A DNA stretch of 40,985 bases. Origin: an uncultured Ruminococcus sp. (GTDB lineage: Bacteria > Bacillota > Clostridia > Oscillospirales > Acutalibacteraceae). Where the stretch lies: contig CALYBP010000011.1 in the NCBI GenBank assembly GCA_944415425.1, positions 1-40,985 of the forward strand, read 5' to 3'. Both the position numbers and the translations under genes were made by a program. Position 1 is the first letter of the stretch, and the number at the start of each line of letters is the position of its first letter. Shown here one piece after another: positions 1 through 7,688 of the stretch. The notes under the pieces were generated by a model. That model did no database searches and was not told where the DNA came from. It saw only the letters and a program-made list of their open reading frames with translations.

Positions 1-8
1 AAAAGCAA

Positions 9-34
9 AACAGACCGTCTTCCGACGGTCTGTT
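9..34 (-). terminator. Intrinsic terminator, minus strand
   Basis: The arms AACAGACCGTC and GACGGTCTGTT form a perfect 11-bp stem with a TTCC loop. Only on the minus strand is the stem followed by a T-rich run (TTTTGCTTTT), so it should stop leftward transcription. No minus-strand gene lies between here and cysK, whose transcript would have to pass two kilobases. The only nearby leftward promoter I see is at 92-120. The hairpin therefore probably ends a very short transcript. Confidence 0.75.
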
Positions 35-86
35 CTGCGATTGTGTGTTTTATGAAAATGAATGTTCAAAATGAGCAATTCATTTT
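10..86 (-). ncRNA. Putative short RNA or attenuated leader (minus strand)
   Basis: A near-consensus minus-strand promoter at 92-120 should start transcription near position 85. The intrinsic terminator at 9-34 would end it about 75-85 nt later. The 5' end of the transcript contains a 10-bp perfect inverted repeat (GAAAATGAAT at 54-63 with ATTCATTTTC at 78-87), which could fold as a 5' hairpin. No open reading frame of useful size is present. It could be a stand-alone small RNA, or a leader whose terminator gates a gene beyond the left edge. The sequence matches no riboswitch class I know. Existence of the RNA is an inference from promoter plus terminator. Confidence 0.45.
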
Positions 87-91
87 CACTT

Positions 92-120
92 ATTATACTA
101 TTTTTTCACATCTATTTCAA
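92..120 (-). promoter_or_regulatory. Sigma-A-type promoter, minus strand
   Basis: On the minus strand the -35 is TTGAAA (115-120), the spacer is 17 bp, and the -10 is TATAAT (92-97). This is a near-perfect vegetative promoter with no gene directly downstream except the 75-85 nt stretch that ends at the terminator at 9-34. Confidence 0.6.
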
Positions 121-409
121 GCGAAAACAACCGATTTGGATTTATTCATAGCCAAAATGACAATGTGTACAATAATTTGAGCTTGCTTTTGTGCAACATT
201 TTTGAGTAATCTCTCAATTCTCTTGTTTTGGGACTTTTTAAAATCTATCATTTAAACAAATGATACAAAATTTTTATTATAAATACCCCTGTTAGTTGTA
301 TGCAAATTGTTTTGAAATTTTTTTCTTAATTTTAAAGTAAGAATTATTTTAAAATACGACAAGCATTGTCCGTACAATGACACAATGAGTACTGCATTTT
401 TAAAAAATA

Positions 410-423
410 CGAACATTTGTTCT
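410..423 (+). promoter_or_regulatory. LexA (SOS) box-like palindrome
   Basis: CGAACATTTGTTCT contains the perfect inverted repeat GAAC-N4-GTTC and closely matches the Gram-positive LexA operator (CGAACRNRYGTTYC family). It abuts a TATAAT at 423-428 and ends 8 bp before the -35 of the promoter at 432-460, so a bound repressor would block either start. A LexA gene is not in the window, so the assignment rests on the motif and its position. Confidence 0.6.
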
Positions 424-431
424 ATAATCTA

Positions 432-460
432 TTGCAAAACCGCATTTTTCAAAATATAAT
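432..460 (+). promoter_or_regulatory. Promoter of the 542-1054 operon
   Basis: The -35 is TTGCAA (432-437), the spacer 17 bp, and the -10 TATAAT (455-460). The expected start is near 467, leaving a 75-nt leader. The SOS-type box lies directly upstream. Confidence 0.6.
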
Positions 461-541
461 TAAATTAGGCGGTTTCCAACAACTGCCAAAACAGAGAGCC
501 CCGTCTGTTTAAGGAATATCGAATGATGCGGAGGTAAAATA

Positions 542-748
542 ATGAATTATTTTGTTTGGTCACAGGAATACATCAATACGGCGGCAGAGCTTGCAAATGT
601 AATCGAGCGCCTAAAAGCAAAGCGAAAGGGTCTGTCAAAATATGAGAAAAAAGAGCTCGATTCAAAAATAGCAAAATACAAAACCTACTACAACGAGTGC
701 ATTCAGATAGCCGATCATCTGCTTGAAAGGCATAAAGGAGCTGCTTAA
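542..748 (+). CDS. Small hypothetical protein (68 aa)
   Basis: I do not recognise this protein. It is preceded by a good ribosome binding site (GGAGG, 7 nt before ATG). The protein is short, helical and highly charged: an N-terminal aromatic stretch is followed by a Lys/Glu-rich segment (about residues 23-50) likely to form a coiled coil or helical hairpin. No membrane segment or cysteine motif is visible. Its TAA stop is followed immediately by the TTG start of the next gene, whose ribosome binding site lies inside this frame, so the two are translationally coupled and probably work together. A partner or modulator of the sigma-like protein downstream is a guess from context. The promoter carries a LexA-like box. 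Confidence 0.7.
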   Translation: MNYFVWSQEYINTAAELANVIERLKAKRKGLSKYEKKELDSKIAKYKTYYNECIQIADHLLERHKGAA

Positions 749-1054
749 TTGAAAACTCAAATAATACATTTTAACGACAAAAACGCAAATAAAATATTTT
801 TCAGGGATTATTCTCCAGAAAAAATTGATAATTCGGACAAAATCAAAGTAATGAGAAATATTTTGTCAAAAGCAATTTCTTCGGAGCTTACCCAAATGCA
901 GAGAATTTGCCTTGTTGAACATTACATAAACCGAAAAAAACAAAAACAAATTGCAGAAGAACTCGGACTAAACGCATCTACGGTTTCAAGGCATATTTCC
1001 TCGGCTCGCAAAAAGCTTCAAAATATTGCGTCGTACTATTTGAATACGGCATAA
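749..1054 (+). CDS. Stand-alone sigma region 4-like HTH protein
   Basis: The start is a TTG directly after the previous stop, with AAAGGAG 8 nt upstream. The C-terminal half (about residues 45-95) looks like sigma-70 region 4: a helix resembling 'LTQMQRICLVEHY' followed by a helix-turn-helix 'QKQIAEELGLNASTVSRHI' and a basic tail. At 101 aa it lacks regions 2 and 3, so it cannot be a complete sigma factor. Similar small region-4 proteins occur in mobile elements and as split sigma systems in Firmicutes. I infer a DNA-binding regulator or co-sigma acting with the upstream 68-aa protein, possibly induced by DNA damage because of the LexA-like box. A bidirectional terminator follows at 1068. Confidence 0.75.
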   Translation: MKTQIIHFNDKNANKIFFRDYSPEKIDNSDKIKVMRNILSKAISSELTQMQRICLVEHYINRKKQKQIAEELGLNASTVSRHISSARKKLQNIASYYLNTA

Positions 1055-1067
1055 TATAACAAAAATA

Positions 1068-1105
1068 AAGCTGTCTTAATTTCGGAAACGATTTTAAGAC
1101 AGCTT
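1068..1105. terminator. Bidirectional intrinsic terminator
   Basis: AAGCTGTCTTAA (1068-1079) and TTAAGACAGCTT (1094-1105) form a perfect 12-bp stem with a 14-nt loop. On the plus strand it is followed by ATTTTGTTTT. It ends the plus-strand mini operon and may also serve cysK reading from the right. Confidence 0.85.
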
Positions 1106-1243
1106 ATTTTGTTTTATGGAAATTGTCAGAAAACGATGGGGGCAAAGAATGTTTGATAATTTCAGCCTGTATGCTAAAATTGCGTGTCGGGTTGCTCGAC
1201 TTTTCTATATAATATTAGGTTTATCAGGCTTTACTGCTATGTA

Positions 1244-2170
1244 TCAGTAAATACCTGTTGACAAATAGCGTTCGCCCGTATCGGGGAAAATTACTACAAT
1301 GTTTTTGCCTTTATTTTCTTCTCTTTTTGAAAGCTCAAGCGCAGCCCAAAGAGCGGCTCCCGATGAAATACCTACCAAAATACCCTCGGTTTTCGCAATC
1401 TCGTTTGCGCTTTCCGTTGCACAATTATCGGGCACGGCAATTATTTCATCGTATATTTCGGTATCAAGAGCGTCAGGCACAAAGCCCGCACCGATTCCCT
1501 GGATTTTGTGAGCTCCCGAATATCCCTTTGAAAGCACGGGAGAGCTTTGAGGCTCAACGGCAATCACCTTTATTTCGGGATTTTTTGACTTAAGGTACTT
1601 TCCCGTTCCGCTTAGCGTTCCGCCTGTGCCTACGCCTGCTACAAAAATATCAACTTTTCCGCCGCAGTCCTCCCAGATTTCCGGTCCCGTCGTATCAAAA
1701 TGAGCCTTTGGATTTGCCGGGTTTTCAAACTGACCCAAAATAACCGAACCCTCAATGCTCTTGTTTAACTCCTCAGCCTTTTCGATAGCTCCGCTCATGC
1801 CCTTGCTTCCGTCGGTAAGCACAATTTCCGCTCCGTAAGCCTTCAGCAGGTTTCTTCTCTCAATGCTCATCGTTTCGGGCATAGTAAGAATTGTTTTGTA
1901 TCCTCTTGCGGTTGCAACCGAAGCAATTCCTATTCCCGTGTTTCCCGACGTAGGCTCAATAATCGTAGCGCCCTTTTTGAGCAGTCCTTTTTTCTCCGCG
2001 TCCTCTATCATCGCCTTTGCCACCCTGTCTTTAACGCTTCCTGCGGGATTAAAGTATTCAAGTTTTGCAATAACAGATGAGTTTAATGAGTGCTTTTTTT
2101 CAATGTTTTTAAGCTCAATGAGAGGTGTGCCCCCGATAAGCTCCGTTACGCTTTGATAAATTTTTGACAT
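1244..2170 (-). CDS. cysK: Cysteine synthase A (O-acetylserine sulfhydrylase)
   Basis: A PLP enzyme that makes cysteine from O-acetylserine and sulfide in the cytoplasm. The 308-aa length is typical. The PLP lysine lies in the 'NPAGSVKDR' motif near residue 46, the substrate-binding loop is 'PTSGNTG', and the glycine-rich phosphate loop is 'GVGTGGT'. The C-terminal '[10 protein letters not shown]' is also typical of the family. It is the last gene of a minus-strand group after the Rrf2 regulator and metY, 21 bp from metY, so it should share metY's promoter. The substrate is supplied by cysE elsewhere in the window. In Bacillus CysK also acts as a sensor partner for the Rrf2 regulator CymR; whether that holds here is unknown. 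Confidence 0.97.
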   Translation of the reverse strand: MSKIYQSVTELIGGTPLIELKNIEKKHSLNSSVIAKLEYFNPAGSVKDRVAKAMIEDAEKKGLLKKGATIIEPTSGNTGIGIASVATARGYKTILTMPETMSIERRNLLKAYGAEIVLTDGSKGMSGAIEKAEELNKSIEGSVILGQFENPANPKAHFDTTGPEIWEDCGGKVDIFVAGVGTGGTLSGTGKYLKSKNPEIKVIAVEPQSSPVLSKGYSGAHKIQGIGAGFVPDALDTEIYDEIIAVPDNCATESANEIAKTEGILVGISSGAALWAALELSKREENKGKNIVVIFPDTGERYLSTGIY

Positions 2171-2191
2171 ACTAATCAGCCTTTCTCATAA

Positions 2192-3487
2192 TTAAATTGA
2201 GTTAAATGCCTGTTCAAGGTCATATAAAATATCCTCGATGTTTTCGGTTCCCACAGACAGCCTTATCGTGTTCGGTTTGATTCCCTGTTCACAAAGCTCC
2301 TCTTCATTAAGCTGTGAGTGAGTTGTTGAGGCGGGGTGAATAACCAGCGATTTCACATCGGCAACATTTGCGAGCAAAGAAAAAATTTGAAGATTATCAA
2401 TAAACTTCTTCGCATCGTCTGCCGTTCCCTTGATTTCAAAAGTAAATATCGAACCTGCGCCTTTTTTGAAATACTTTTTGTACAGGGCATTGTATTTACT
2501 GTCAGGAAGCGACGGGTGATTAACATTTTCAACCTTTGGATGATTATTTAGGAAGTCTGCGACTTTCAGCGCGTTTTCAATATGACGCTCAACTCTCAGC
2601 GATAGGGTTTCAAGCCCCTGCAAAAACATAAAAGCGTGAAACGGCGAAATCGACGCCCCCGTATCTCTGAGCAGAGTTGCCCGTATAAAGGTAACAAAAG
2701 CCGCATCGGGAGCCGCTTTTGTGAATACAGCGCCGTGGTAAGATTCGTTAGGCTCCGAAAGCTGAGGAAATTTTCCCGAAACCTCCCAGTCAAACTTTCC
2801 GCTTTCAACAATAACTCCGCCGAGCGCCGTTCCGTGTCCGCCTATGAATTTTGTCGCTGAGTGAATAACAATATCAGCGCCGAAATCAAAAGGTCTCAAA
2901 AGATAGGGCGTCGCAAAGGTGCTGTCAACAACAAGCGGAATATTGTGTGAATGTGCGATTTTTGCCGCCTTTTCAAAGTCAATAATATTGCAGTTAGGAT
3001 TGCCCAAAGCCTCAATATATATAGCCTTGGTGTTGCCGTCAACAGCATTTTCAAATGCGTTTTCCTCATCGGGGTCAACAAATTTTGTTTGGATTCCGTA
3101 AAGCGGCAGAGTGTGTTCAAGAAGATTGTACGAGCCGCCGTAAATTGTCTTAGCGGCAACGATGTTGTCACCCGCCTTTGCAAGCGCCTGAATTGTATAT
3201 GTAACAGCTGCGGCACCCGAAGATACGGCAAGTGCAGCCGAACCTCCCTCGAGGGCGGCAATTCGTTTTTCAAAAATTTCCTGAGTCGGGTTTGTAAGTC
3301 TGCCGTAAATATTTCCGTTTGCTTTTAGAGCAAACCTGTCCTCGGCGTCCTGACAGTTATCAAATACATAAGAGGTCGTTGCGTAAATCGGTACTGCTCT
3401 TGCGTCGGTTGCGGGGTCGGGCTTCTCCTGTCCTGCGTGAAGCTGGAGTGTTTCAAAGTGAAGCTTTCTGTCGCCTGTTATATTCAT
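2192..3487 (-). CDS. metY: O-acetylhomoserine sulfhydrylase (MetY type)
   Basis: A Cys/Met-metabolism PLP enzyme (431 aa). It should convert O-acetylhomoserine plus sulfide to homocysteine, feeding methionine synthesis. The start 'LHFETLQLHAGQ', the PLP lysine context 'VIHSATKFIGGHGT', and the C-terminal 'HPASTTHSQL' are characteristic of the MetY/Cys-homoserine lyase superfamily, and the length fits MetY rather than the shorter MetB. The ATG has GAGG 7 nt upstream. A strong promoter (3546-3573) and an inverted repeat at the expected transcription start precede it, so it is probably repressed by the Rrf2 protein encoded just upstream. CysK follows in the same unit. Confidence 0.93.
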   Translation of the reverse strand: MNITGDRKLHFETLQLHAGQEKPDPATDARAVPIYATTSYVFDNCQDAEDRFALKANGNIYGRLTNPTQEIFEKRIAALEGGSAALAVSSGAAAVTYTIQALAKAGDNIVAAKTIYGGSYNLLEHTLPLYGIQTKFVDPDEENAFENAVDGNTKAIYIEALGNPNCNIIDFEKAAKIAHSHNIPLVVDSTFATPYLLRPFDFGADIVIHSATKFIGGHGTALGGVIVESGKFDWEVSGKFPQLSEPNESYHGAVFTKAAPDAAFVTFIRATLLRDTGASISPFHAFMFLQGLETLSLRVERHIENALKVADFLNNHPKVENVNHPSLPDSKYNALYKKYFKKGAGSIFTFEIKGTADDAKKFIDNLQIFSLLANVADVKSLVIHPASTTHSQLNEEELCEQGIKPNTIRLSVGTENIEDILYDLEQAFNSI

Positions 3488-3509
3488 ATTAAGTCCTCAT
3501 TTCACATAT

Positions 3510-3530
3510 TTCCTATAAGAATAGTAGGAA
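3510..3530. promoter_or_regulatory. Operator-like inverted repeat in the metY leader
   Basis: TTCCTA (3510-3515) and TAGGAA (3525-3530) are perfect 6-bp arms separated by 9 bp. The repeat sits just downstream of the -10 of the metY promoter, about where transcription begins. That position suits a repressor, and the adjacent Rrf2 gene is the obvious candidate. I did not match the repeat to a published consensus. Confidence 0.5.
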
Positions 3531-3545
3531 TTATTTTTTACATAC

Positions 3546-3573
3546 ATAATACCATACTATTTTTATTTGTCAA
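3546..3573 (-). promoter_or_regulatory. metY-cysK promoter
   Basis: On the minus strand the -35 is a consensus TTGACA (3568-3573), the spacer is 16 bp, and the -10 is TATTAT (3546-3551). It reads into metY with a short leader of about 50 nt, too short for a SAM riboswitch or T-box. Confidence 0.65.
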
Positions 3574-3627
3574 TAGAAATTTCAGGAACTAAATTAAGCT
3601 ATTATAAATCCCAAAATATTGTCCGTA

Positions 3628-4053
3628 CTATATTATGTAGTTGTCCGCTCCCATATTTACAATGTCGGCAATGGTTATGTTGTCAACAACATCGCAAATT
3701 GCTTTATACAGTTTTTTCCATACAAAAATTGTACAGCAGTCGTCTTTGCGCGGACACATATTAACATCACTCTCAACACAGGCGACAGGGGCAAGGCTGC
3801 CCTCGGTAAGGCGCAGAATCATTCCCACCGTGTAGTTTTCGGGCTTTTGTGCAAGTCGGTATCCGCCGTTAGCCCCCCTTGTACTGATAACATAGCCCGA
3901 CTTTGTCAGCAGGGTGATTATTTGCTCAAGATATTTTACAGACAAGTCCTGACGTTTTGCGACATCCTTCAGCGAAACATTGGCTCCCGTGTTATTCTGA
4001 GCAAGGTCAACCATAAGCCGTACGGCGTATCTTCCTTTTGTTGAAATCTTCAT
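3628..4053 (-). CDS. Rrf2-family transcriptional regulator (IscR/CymR-like)
   Basis: The 141-aa protein begins with the Rrf2 signature 'MKISTKGRYAVRLMVDLA' and has a winged HTH (about residues 25-66, including 'SVKYLEQI' and 'RGANGGYRLA'). It carries cysteines at about 92, 100, 106 and 107, close to the three-cysteine pattern that binds an Fe-S cluster in IscR and unlike Bacillus CymR, which lacks that triad. It lies upstream of metY and cysK on the same strand with its own promoter. I infer that it represses sulfur-assimilation genes, possibly through an Fe-S cluster and possibly through CysK, as in CymR. Which of the two mechanisms applies cannot be read from sequence. Confidence 0.9.
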   Translation of the reverse strand: MKISTKGRYAVRLMVDLAQNNTGANVSLKDVAKRQDLSVKYLEQIITLLTKSGYVISTRGANGGYRLAQKPENYTVGMILRLTEGSLAPVACVESDVNMCPRKDDCCTIFVWKKLYKAICDVVDNITIADIVNMGADNYII

Positions 4054-4090
4054 ATAATCACCCTATATCATATAAGATTGCTATGAATTA

Positions 4091-4119
4091 AGGATAGCAT
4101 AATACATCTAAAGTGTCAA
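4091..4119 (-). promoter_or_regulatory. Promoter of the Rrf2 regulator gene
   Basis: On the minus strand, -35 TTGACA (4114-4119), 17-bp spacer and -10 TATCCT (4091-4096). The -35 abuts the stop codon of the upstream AEC transporter gene. Confidence 0.5.
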
Positions 4120-5052
4120 TCACGCAAACCCGAAAATAAAAAACAGCGAGGGGATAGTTATAACCGAACAAAGCTGGGAAACAAGCGCCATGCTTGCGCC
4201 GGTTTCGGGGTTTTCGCCGTATGCCGAGGGGATAATAACCGTATTTAATCCGAGCGGCATCGCGTGTGCGCAAAGTGCGGCAACTATAATTTCCTGCGGT
4301 GCTTTAATTAGGGTTAGTGTGAGAGCTATTATACTCGGGAGCGCAACAAGCCTTATTCCCGCAACAACATAGGTTTGCGGATGCTTAAATAAATCTCTCA
4401 GATTATATCCTCCGATTACAAATCCCGTAAGAATCATTGCGACCGGAGCCATACATCCCGCCGCCGAGGAAATCACGGTTGAGGCAAGCTCGTTTTTAGG
4501 CAATGACAACAGTCCCAGCGCCGCACCTATAAACAACGATACGAAAATCGGGTTTACAAAGGTTTTGACAGAAAACACTTTTTTGCTGTTGGGAACGAGC
4601 CACGCAATTCCTATTGAATAGGTAAAAAGATTGAGCGGCAGAGTAAACATAAGATAATCAAAAAGCTCGATGCTGTTATCTCCGTATATTCCCGAAACCA
4701 TTGCGGTTCCCACGAATCCGAAATTTGAAACGCAAACAGAATATCGGTATATTTTTTTGAGGTATTCCGTTTTACCGAGAAAACGGCTTACTGCAAACGC
4801 AGTCAGAACACAAAATGTTAGTATACCTATGCTGTATGCAATAAAAATCCATTTTTCCGTAATATTTTTAACCGTGCAGTTTGTCCAAAATGTGTTGATT
4901 ACAACAGCAGGCATGAATATGCCGTTTTCAATTCTTGAGAAAACTCTTCCCGTTTCTTTAGGCAAAAAATTAATTCTGCATAAAATAAATCCTATCAAAA
5001 TAAAGGAGAACAGCACGGAAATCTGAAAAATTACCGATGAAAATATGCTCAT
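4120..5052 (-). CDS. AEC family transporter
   Basis: A 310-aa very hydrophobic protein with about ten predicted membrane segments in two halves, typical of the auxin efflux carrier (AEC) family. It has the family's loop pattern 'NTFWTNCTVKN' after the second segment and the 'HAMPLGLNTVIIPSAYG' region near the C-terminus. Family members export or exchange small organic anions such as malate, but the substrate cannot be told here. I chose the ATG at 5052 because a strong GGAGG lies 8 nt upstream; an in-frame extension to 5094 lacks one. The gene stands alone with its own promoter. Sulfur metabolite transport is possible from its neighbours but unsupported. Confidence 0.9.
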   Translation of the reverse strand: MSIFSSVIFQISVLFSFILIGFILCRINFLPKETGRVFSRIENGIFMPAVVINTFWTNCTVKNITEKWIFIAYSIGILTFCVLTAFAVSRFLGKTEYLKKIYRYSVCVSNFGFVGTAMVSGIYGDNSIELFDYLMFTLPLNLFTYSIGIAWLVPNSKKVFSVKTFVNPIFVSLFIGAALGLLSLPKNELASTVISSAAGCMAPVAMILTGFVIGGYNLRDLFKHPQTYVVAGIRLVALPSIIALTLTLIKAPQEIIVAALCAHAMPLGLNTVIIPSAYGENPETGASMALVSQLCSVITIPSLFFIFGFA

Positions 5053-5111
5053 TGCTTTTCCTCCAGTAAAATACGCCCAAACAAAACACCTCAATTCTTG
5101 CGTGTCCTGTC

Positions 5112-5153
5112 AGGCATTGCCTTTTTTATATTTAAAAAGCATAAAGCTGTTAA
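5112..5153 (-). promoter_or_regulatory. AEC transporter promoter with operator-like palindrome
   Basis: On the minus strand, -35 TTAACA (5148-5153), 17-bp spacer and -10 TATAAA (5125-5130). Immediately downstream is the short palindrome AGGCATTGCCT (5112-5122), placed where a repressor would block initiation. Both are weak by-eye calls. Confidence 0.35.
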
Positions 5154-5206
5154 TATTGTAACCGAACCGGAAAAATTTATTAATGTATTAATTGCGAAAA
5201 CAAAAA

Positions 5207-5235
5207 GAGCATACCGCCTTGCATACGGTATGCTC
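5207..5235 (-). terminator. Intrinsic terminator of the CorC-like gene
   Basis: GAGCATACCG (5207-5216) and CGGTATGCTC (5226-5235) form a perfect 10-bp stem. On the minus strand it is followed by TTTTTGTTTT. It terminates the gene at 5320-6615. Confidence 0.9.
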
Positions 5236-5319
5236 AATCAATGTTTAATTATATTTTTATTGACATTTTACTGAAGCTGACTTAAAGATGAATAACTCAT
5301 TATCCTTGTGATAAACGAC

Positions 5320-6615
5320 TTAATCATCATCGCCGCTTTTTTCGTTATCAGTCTCTGATGAATCGGAGGCGTCTATTTTTTTGACTACAACTCTTATAAT
5401 ACGCTGGTTCTTAACCTCCATAACGGTAAATCTAAACCCGCTCGCCTCAATGCTCTGACGCTTGCTCGGAATTGTGCCTGCGTTTTCAAGAATGAAGCCT
5501 CCAACCGTTATGCTGTCGCTCTGTATACTTGAAGAGTCCATATCAAACAGCGCAAGCATATCGTCAAGCTCAATATCGCCGTTTACAAGGAATTCCCCTT
5601 TTCCGATTTTATAGTAGCTGTGCTCAATTTCCTCGTCCTCGTCCCAGATTTCACCGACAATTTCCTCAAGCAAGTCCTCCATGGTAACAATACCCAAGGT
5701 GCCGCCGTATTCATCGGTTACAATGGCAAGATGTATCTTAGTCCGCTTAAAAGTGTTAAGAATTTTTGAAAGCTGCTGTGTTCTGAAAACAAAGTACGGG
5801 GTTTGCATAATATCTTTCAGGTCGGGCGCTTTTCCGTCAGCCAGCGACTCAAGATAATCTCTTGTGTGCAAAATACCGACAATGTTGTCAACCGTTTTAT
5901 CATAAACGGGAATTCTTGAATACCTGTTCTCAATTATAATTTCCTTGATTTTTTCCTGACTGTCATCAAGGCTCACAAATGTTACATCTACACGGGGAGT
6001 AAGAATCTCTTCGGCGGTTTTTTCGTCAAAATCGAGCGCCGAGCGCACCATCTCGCTCTCACTCTGCTCAAGCACGCCTTCTTCCTCAATGCTCTCAACA
6101 ATATATTTAAGCTCATTTTCCGTAACCGACGGACCGCCCTCGCTGCTGCCGGAAATTTTTATGGCAATGGCCTTTAGTTTAACAAAAATAAAAACAACAG
6201 GAGTAAAAACAAACATCAAAAACCGCAAAAGTCCCGCAATTTTGAGCGAAAATCCGTCGCTGTGTTCCTTTGCAAGGCACTTGGGCAGAATTTCACCGAA
6301 TGTAAGCACAAGCAGGGTTGTCGCTCCCGTCGCAATGGCAGAACCAATATCTCCGAAGATTTCAAGACAAAGCACCGTAGCGATTGACGAACAGCTCAGG
6401 TTTACGATGTTGTTGCATATGAGGATTGTTGTAAGGGCGTTATCAAAGCGTTCAATAATATAAAGAGCGTTCTTGGCTCTTTTATTGCCTTTGTCAACAC
6501 TTTGCTGGATTCTGATTTTGTTTGCAAACGAAAAAGCAGTCTCCGTAGCGGAAAACAAAGCCGACAAAAGAATGAGTATTGCAATGACAACACCCATAAT
6601 TATGTGAGATGTCAA
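5320..6615 (-). CDS. CNNM/CorC (hemolysin C-like) membrane protein
   Basis: A 431-aa protein with the standard three-part architecture. An N-terminal CNNM/DUF21 membrane domain (about 1-190, four hydrophobic segments) includes 'ATETAFS' and 'FGEILPK'. A CBS-domain pair follows (about 205-330, 'RYSRIPVYDKTVDNIVGIL'). A C-terminal CorC_HlyC transporter-associated domain ends in an acidic tail. The family is linked to magnesium or other divalent cation efflux and homeostasis, although often annotated as hemolysin. The start is a TTG at 6615 with GGAGTG 8 nt upstream; the ATG six codons later has no ribosome binding site. It is monocistronic with a strong terminator, and divergent from the tepA-like gene. 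Confidence 0.93.
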   Translation of the reverse strand: MTSHIIMGVVIAILILLSALFSATETAFSFANKIRIQQSVDKGNKRAKNALYIIERFDNALTTILICNNIVNLSCSSIATVLCLEIFGDIGSAIATGATTLLVLTFGEILPKCLAKEHSDGFSLKIAGLLRFLMFVFTPVVFIFVKLKAIAIKISGSSEGGPSVTENELKYIVESIEEEGVLEQSESEMVRSALDFDEKTAEEILTPRVDVTFVSLDDSQEKIKEIIIENRYSRIPVYDKTVDNIVGILHTRDYLESLADGKAPDLKDIMQTPYFVFRTQQLSKILNTFKRTKIHLAIVTDEYGGTLGIVTMEDLLEEIVGEIWDEDEEIEHSYYKIGKGEFLVNGDIELDDMLALFDMDSSSIQSDSITVGGFILENAGTIPSKRQSIEASGFRFTVMEVKNQRIIRVVVKKIDASDSSETDNEKSGDDD

Positions 6616-6706
6616 CTAAATATCACTCCATTTATTCATTTTGACACTATAATACTATAAATATGTATGATAATTATTGTATATAAGAAATATAAATATA
6701 AAATGA

Positions 6707-6735
6707 TTGAAATATATTGCTTAAAATGTTATAAT
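6707..6735 (+). promoter_or_regulatory. Promoter of the tepA-like gene
   Basis: TTGAAA (6707-6712), 17-bp spacer, TATAAT (6730-6735). It gives a leader of about 90 nt before the ATG at 6835. Confidence 0.6.
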
Positions 6736-6834
6736 TGGTTTTACGTTGTTAATATGATTTTATCGGTATGATATTTTGTAAAATTTGAATTGTACGGCGC
6801 TTTTCGGAAACAATATTTTCGGAGGTGCATACAA

Positions 6835-7632
6835 ATGTCACAGAAAACAAAAAATTCTAAGTCCGATAAGAAAAACAAGGATAATTTTGTGAGAAATCCC
6901 GCGTCGGAGGACGACAGTCAAAAGCTCGAAAACGACAGCCCGATAAACGAGGAGCATACCGACCAAATCGGTGAAACCGGCTCGATACTGACCGTTCACC
7001 GTGACAGCGTGATACATTGTCTTACAATAATCGGTCAGATTGAGGGTCACTATATTCTTTCTCAGCAAAACAAAACCACAAAATACGAGCATGTAATTCC
7101 TCTTTTGGTATCAATAGAAGAGGATGAGAGAATTGACGGCCTTTTAATACTTCTGAATACCGTCGGCGGTGATGTTGAAGCAGGTCTTGCAATAGCCGAG
7201 GTTATTTCGGGGATGAAAAAGCCATCGGTGTCCATTGTATTGGGCGGAGGACATTCAATCGGCATTCCTCTTGCCGTTGCCGCAAAGAAGAGCTTTATCG
7301 CTAAGAGTGCATCAATGACGGTTCATCCTGTCAGAACAACGGGACTTACTCTCGGAGTACCGCAGACATTTGAGTATTTTCAGCGTATGCAGGACAGAAT
7401 AACTACATTTGTCGCTGAAAATTCAAATGTTACAAAGGAAAGATACAACGAGCTTGTGCTTAACACGGGCGAGCTTGTAATGGACATCGGCACGATACTT
7501 GAGGGTGAAGAGGCGGTTGAGGAAGGGCTTATCGACAGCGTGGGAACGGTTTCAGACGCGATAGAGGCGCTTCATCAGATGGTAAAAGAACAAAAGAAAA
7601 AGACAAAATCAAAAAGCGGCAAAAACAAATGA
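6835..7632 (+). CDS. ClpP-fold protease, TepA/YmfB-like
   Basis: A 265-aa relative of Bacillus TepA (YmfB), a ClpP-like serine protease proposed to aid protein export and remove signal peptides. The ClpP-fold domain spans about 50-255, with the probable nucleophile Ser141 in 'GGGHSIGIP', His164 in 'MTVHPVR', and the family signature 'GVPQTFEYFQRMQ'. The first 45 residues are highly charged and low-complexity, as is the Lys-rich C-terminal tail, so the ends are probably disordered. I chose the ATG at 6835 for its GGAGGTG 7 nt upstream; a TTG at 6790 has none. UppP follows 56 bp downstream. Whether it is exported or cytosolic is unclear because no signal peptide is visible. Confidence 0.88.
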   Translation: MSQKTKNSKSDKKNKDNFVRNPASEDDSQKLENDSPINEEHTDQIGETGSILTVHRDSVIHCLTIIGQIEGHYILSQQNKTTKYEHVIPLLVSIEEDERIDGLLILLNTVGGDVEAGLAIAEVISGMKKPSVSIVLGGGHSIGIPLAVAAKKSFIAKSASMTVHPVRTTGLTLGVPQTFEYFQRMQDRITTFVAENSNVTKERYNELVLNTGELVMDIGTILEGEEAVEEGLIDSVGTVSDAIEALHQMVKEQKKKTKSKSGKNK

Positions 7633-7688
7633 TACGGGCGTTTTGCCCGATACATAAACAAATATTTTAATTTAAAGGAGTACATATT

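Larger units (their letters stand above)
121..541. other. AT-rich non-coding region with inverted repeats
   Basis: There is no plausible gene in this stretch of about 420 bp. It carries short perfect inverted repeats: ATCATTT/AAATGAT at 247-264 (4-nt loop) and CATTGT/ACAATG at 364-379 (4-nt loop). Its right end holds the LexA-like box and the promoter of the next operon. Base composition is clearly more AT-rich than the flanking genes. I could not assign a function to 121-400. Confidence 0.5.

Noticed and set aside
3488..3627. SAM riboswitch or T-box in front of metY
   Set aside because: The leader from the predicted start is only about 50 nt and shows a protein-type operator repeat instead of a riboswitch fold.
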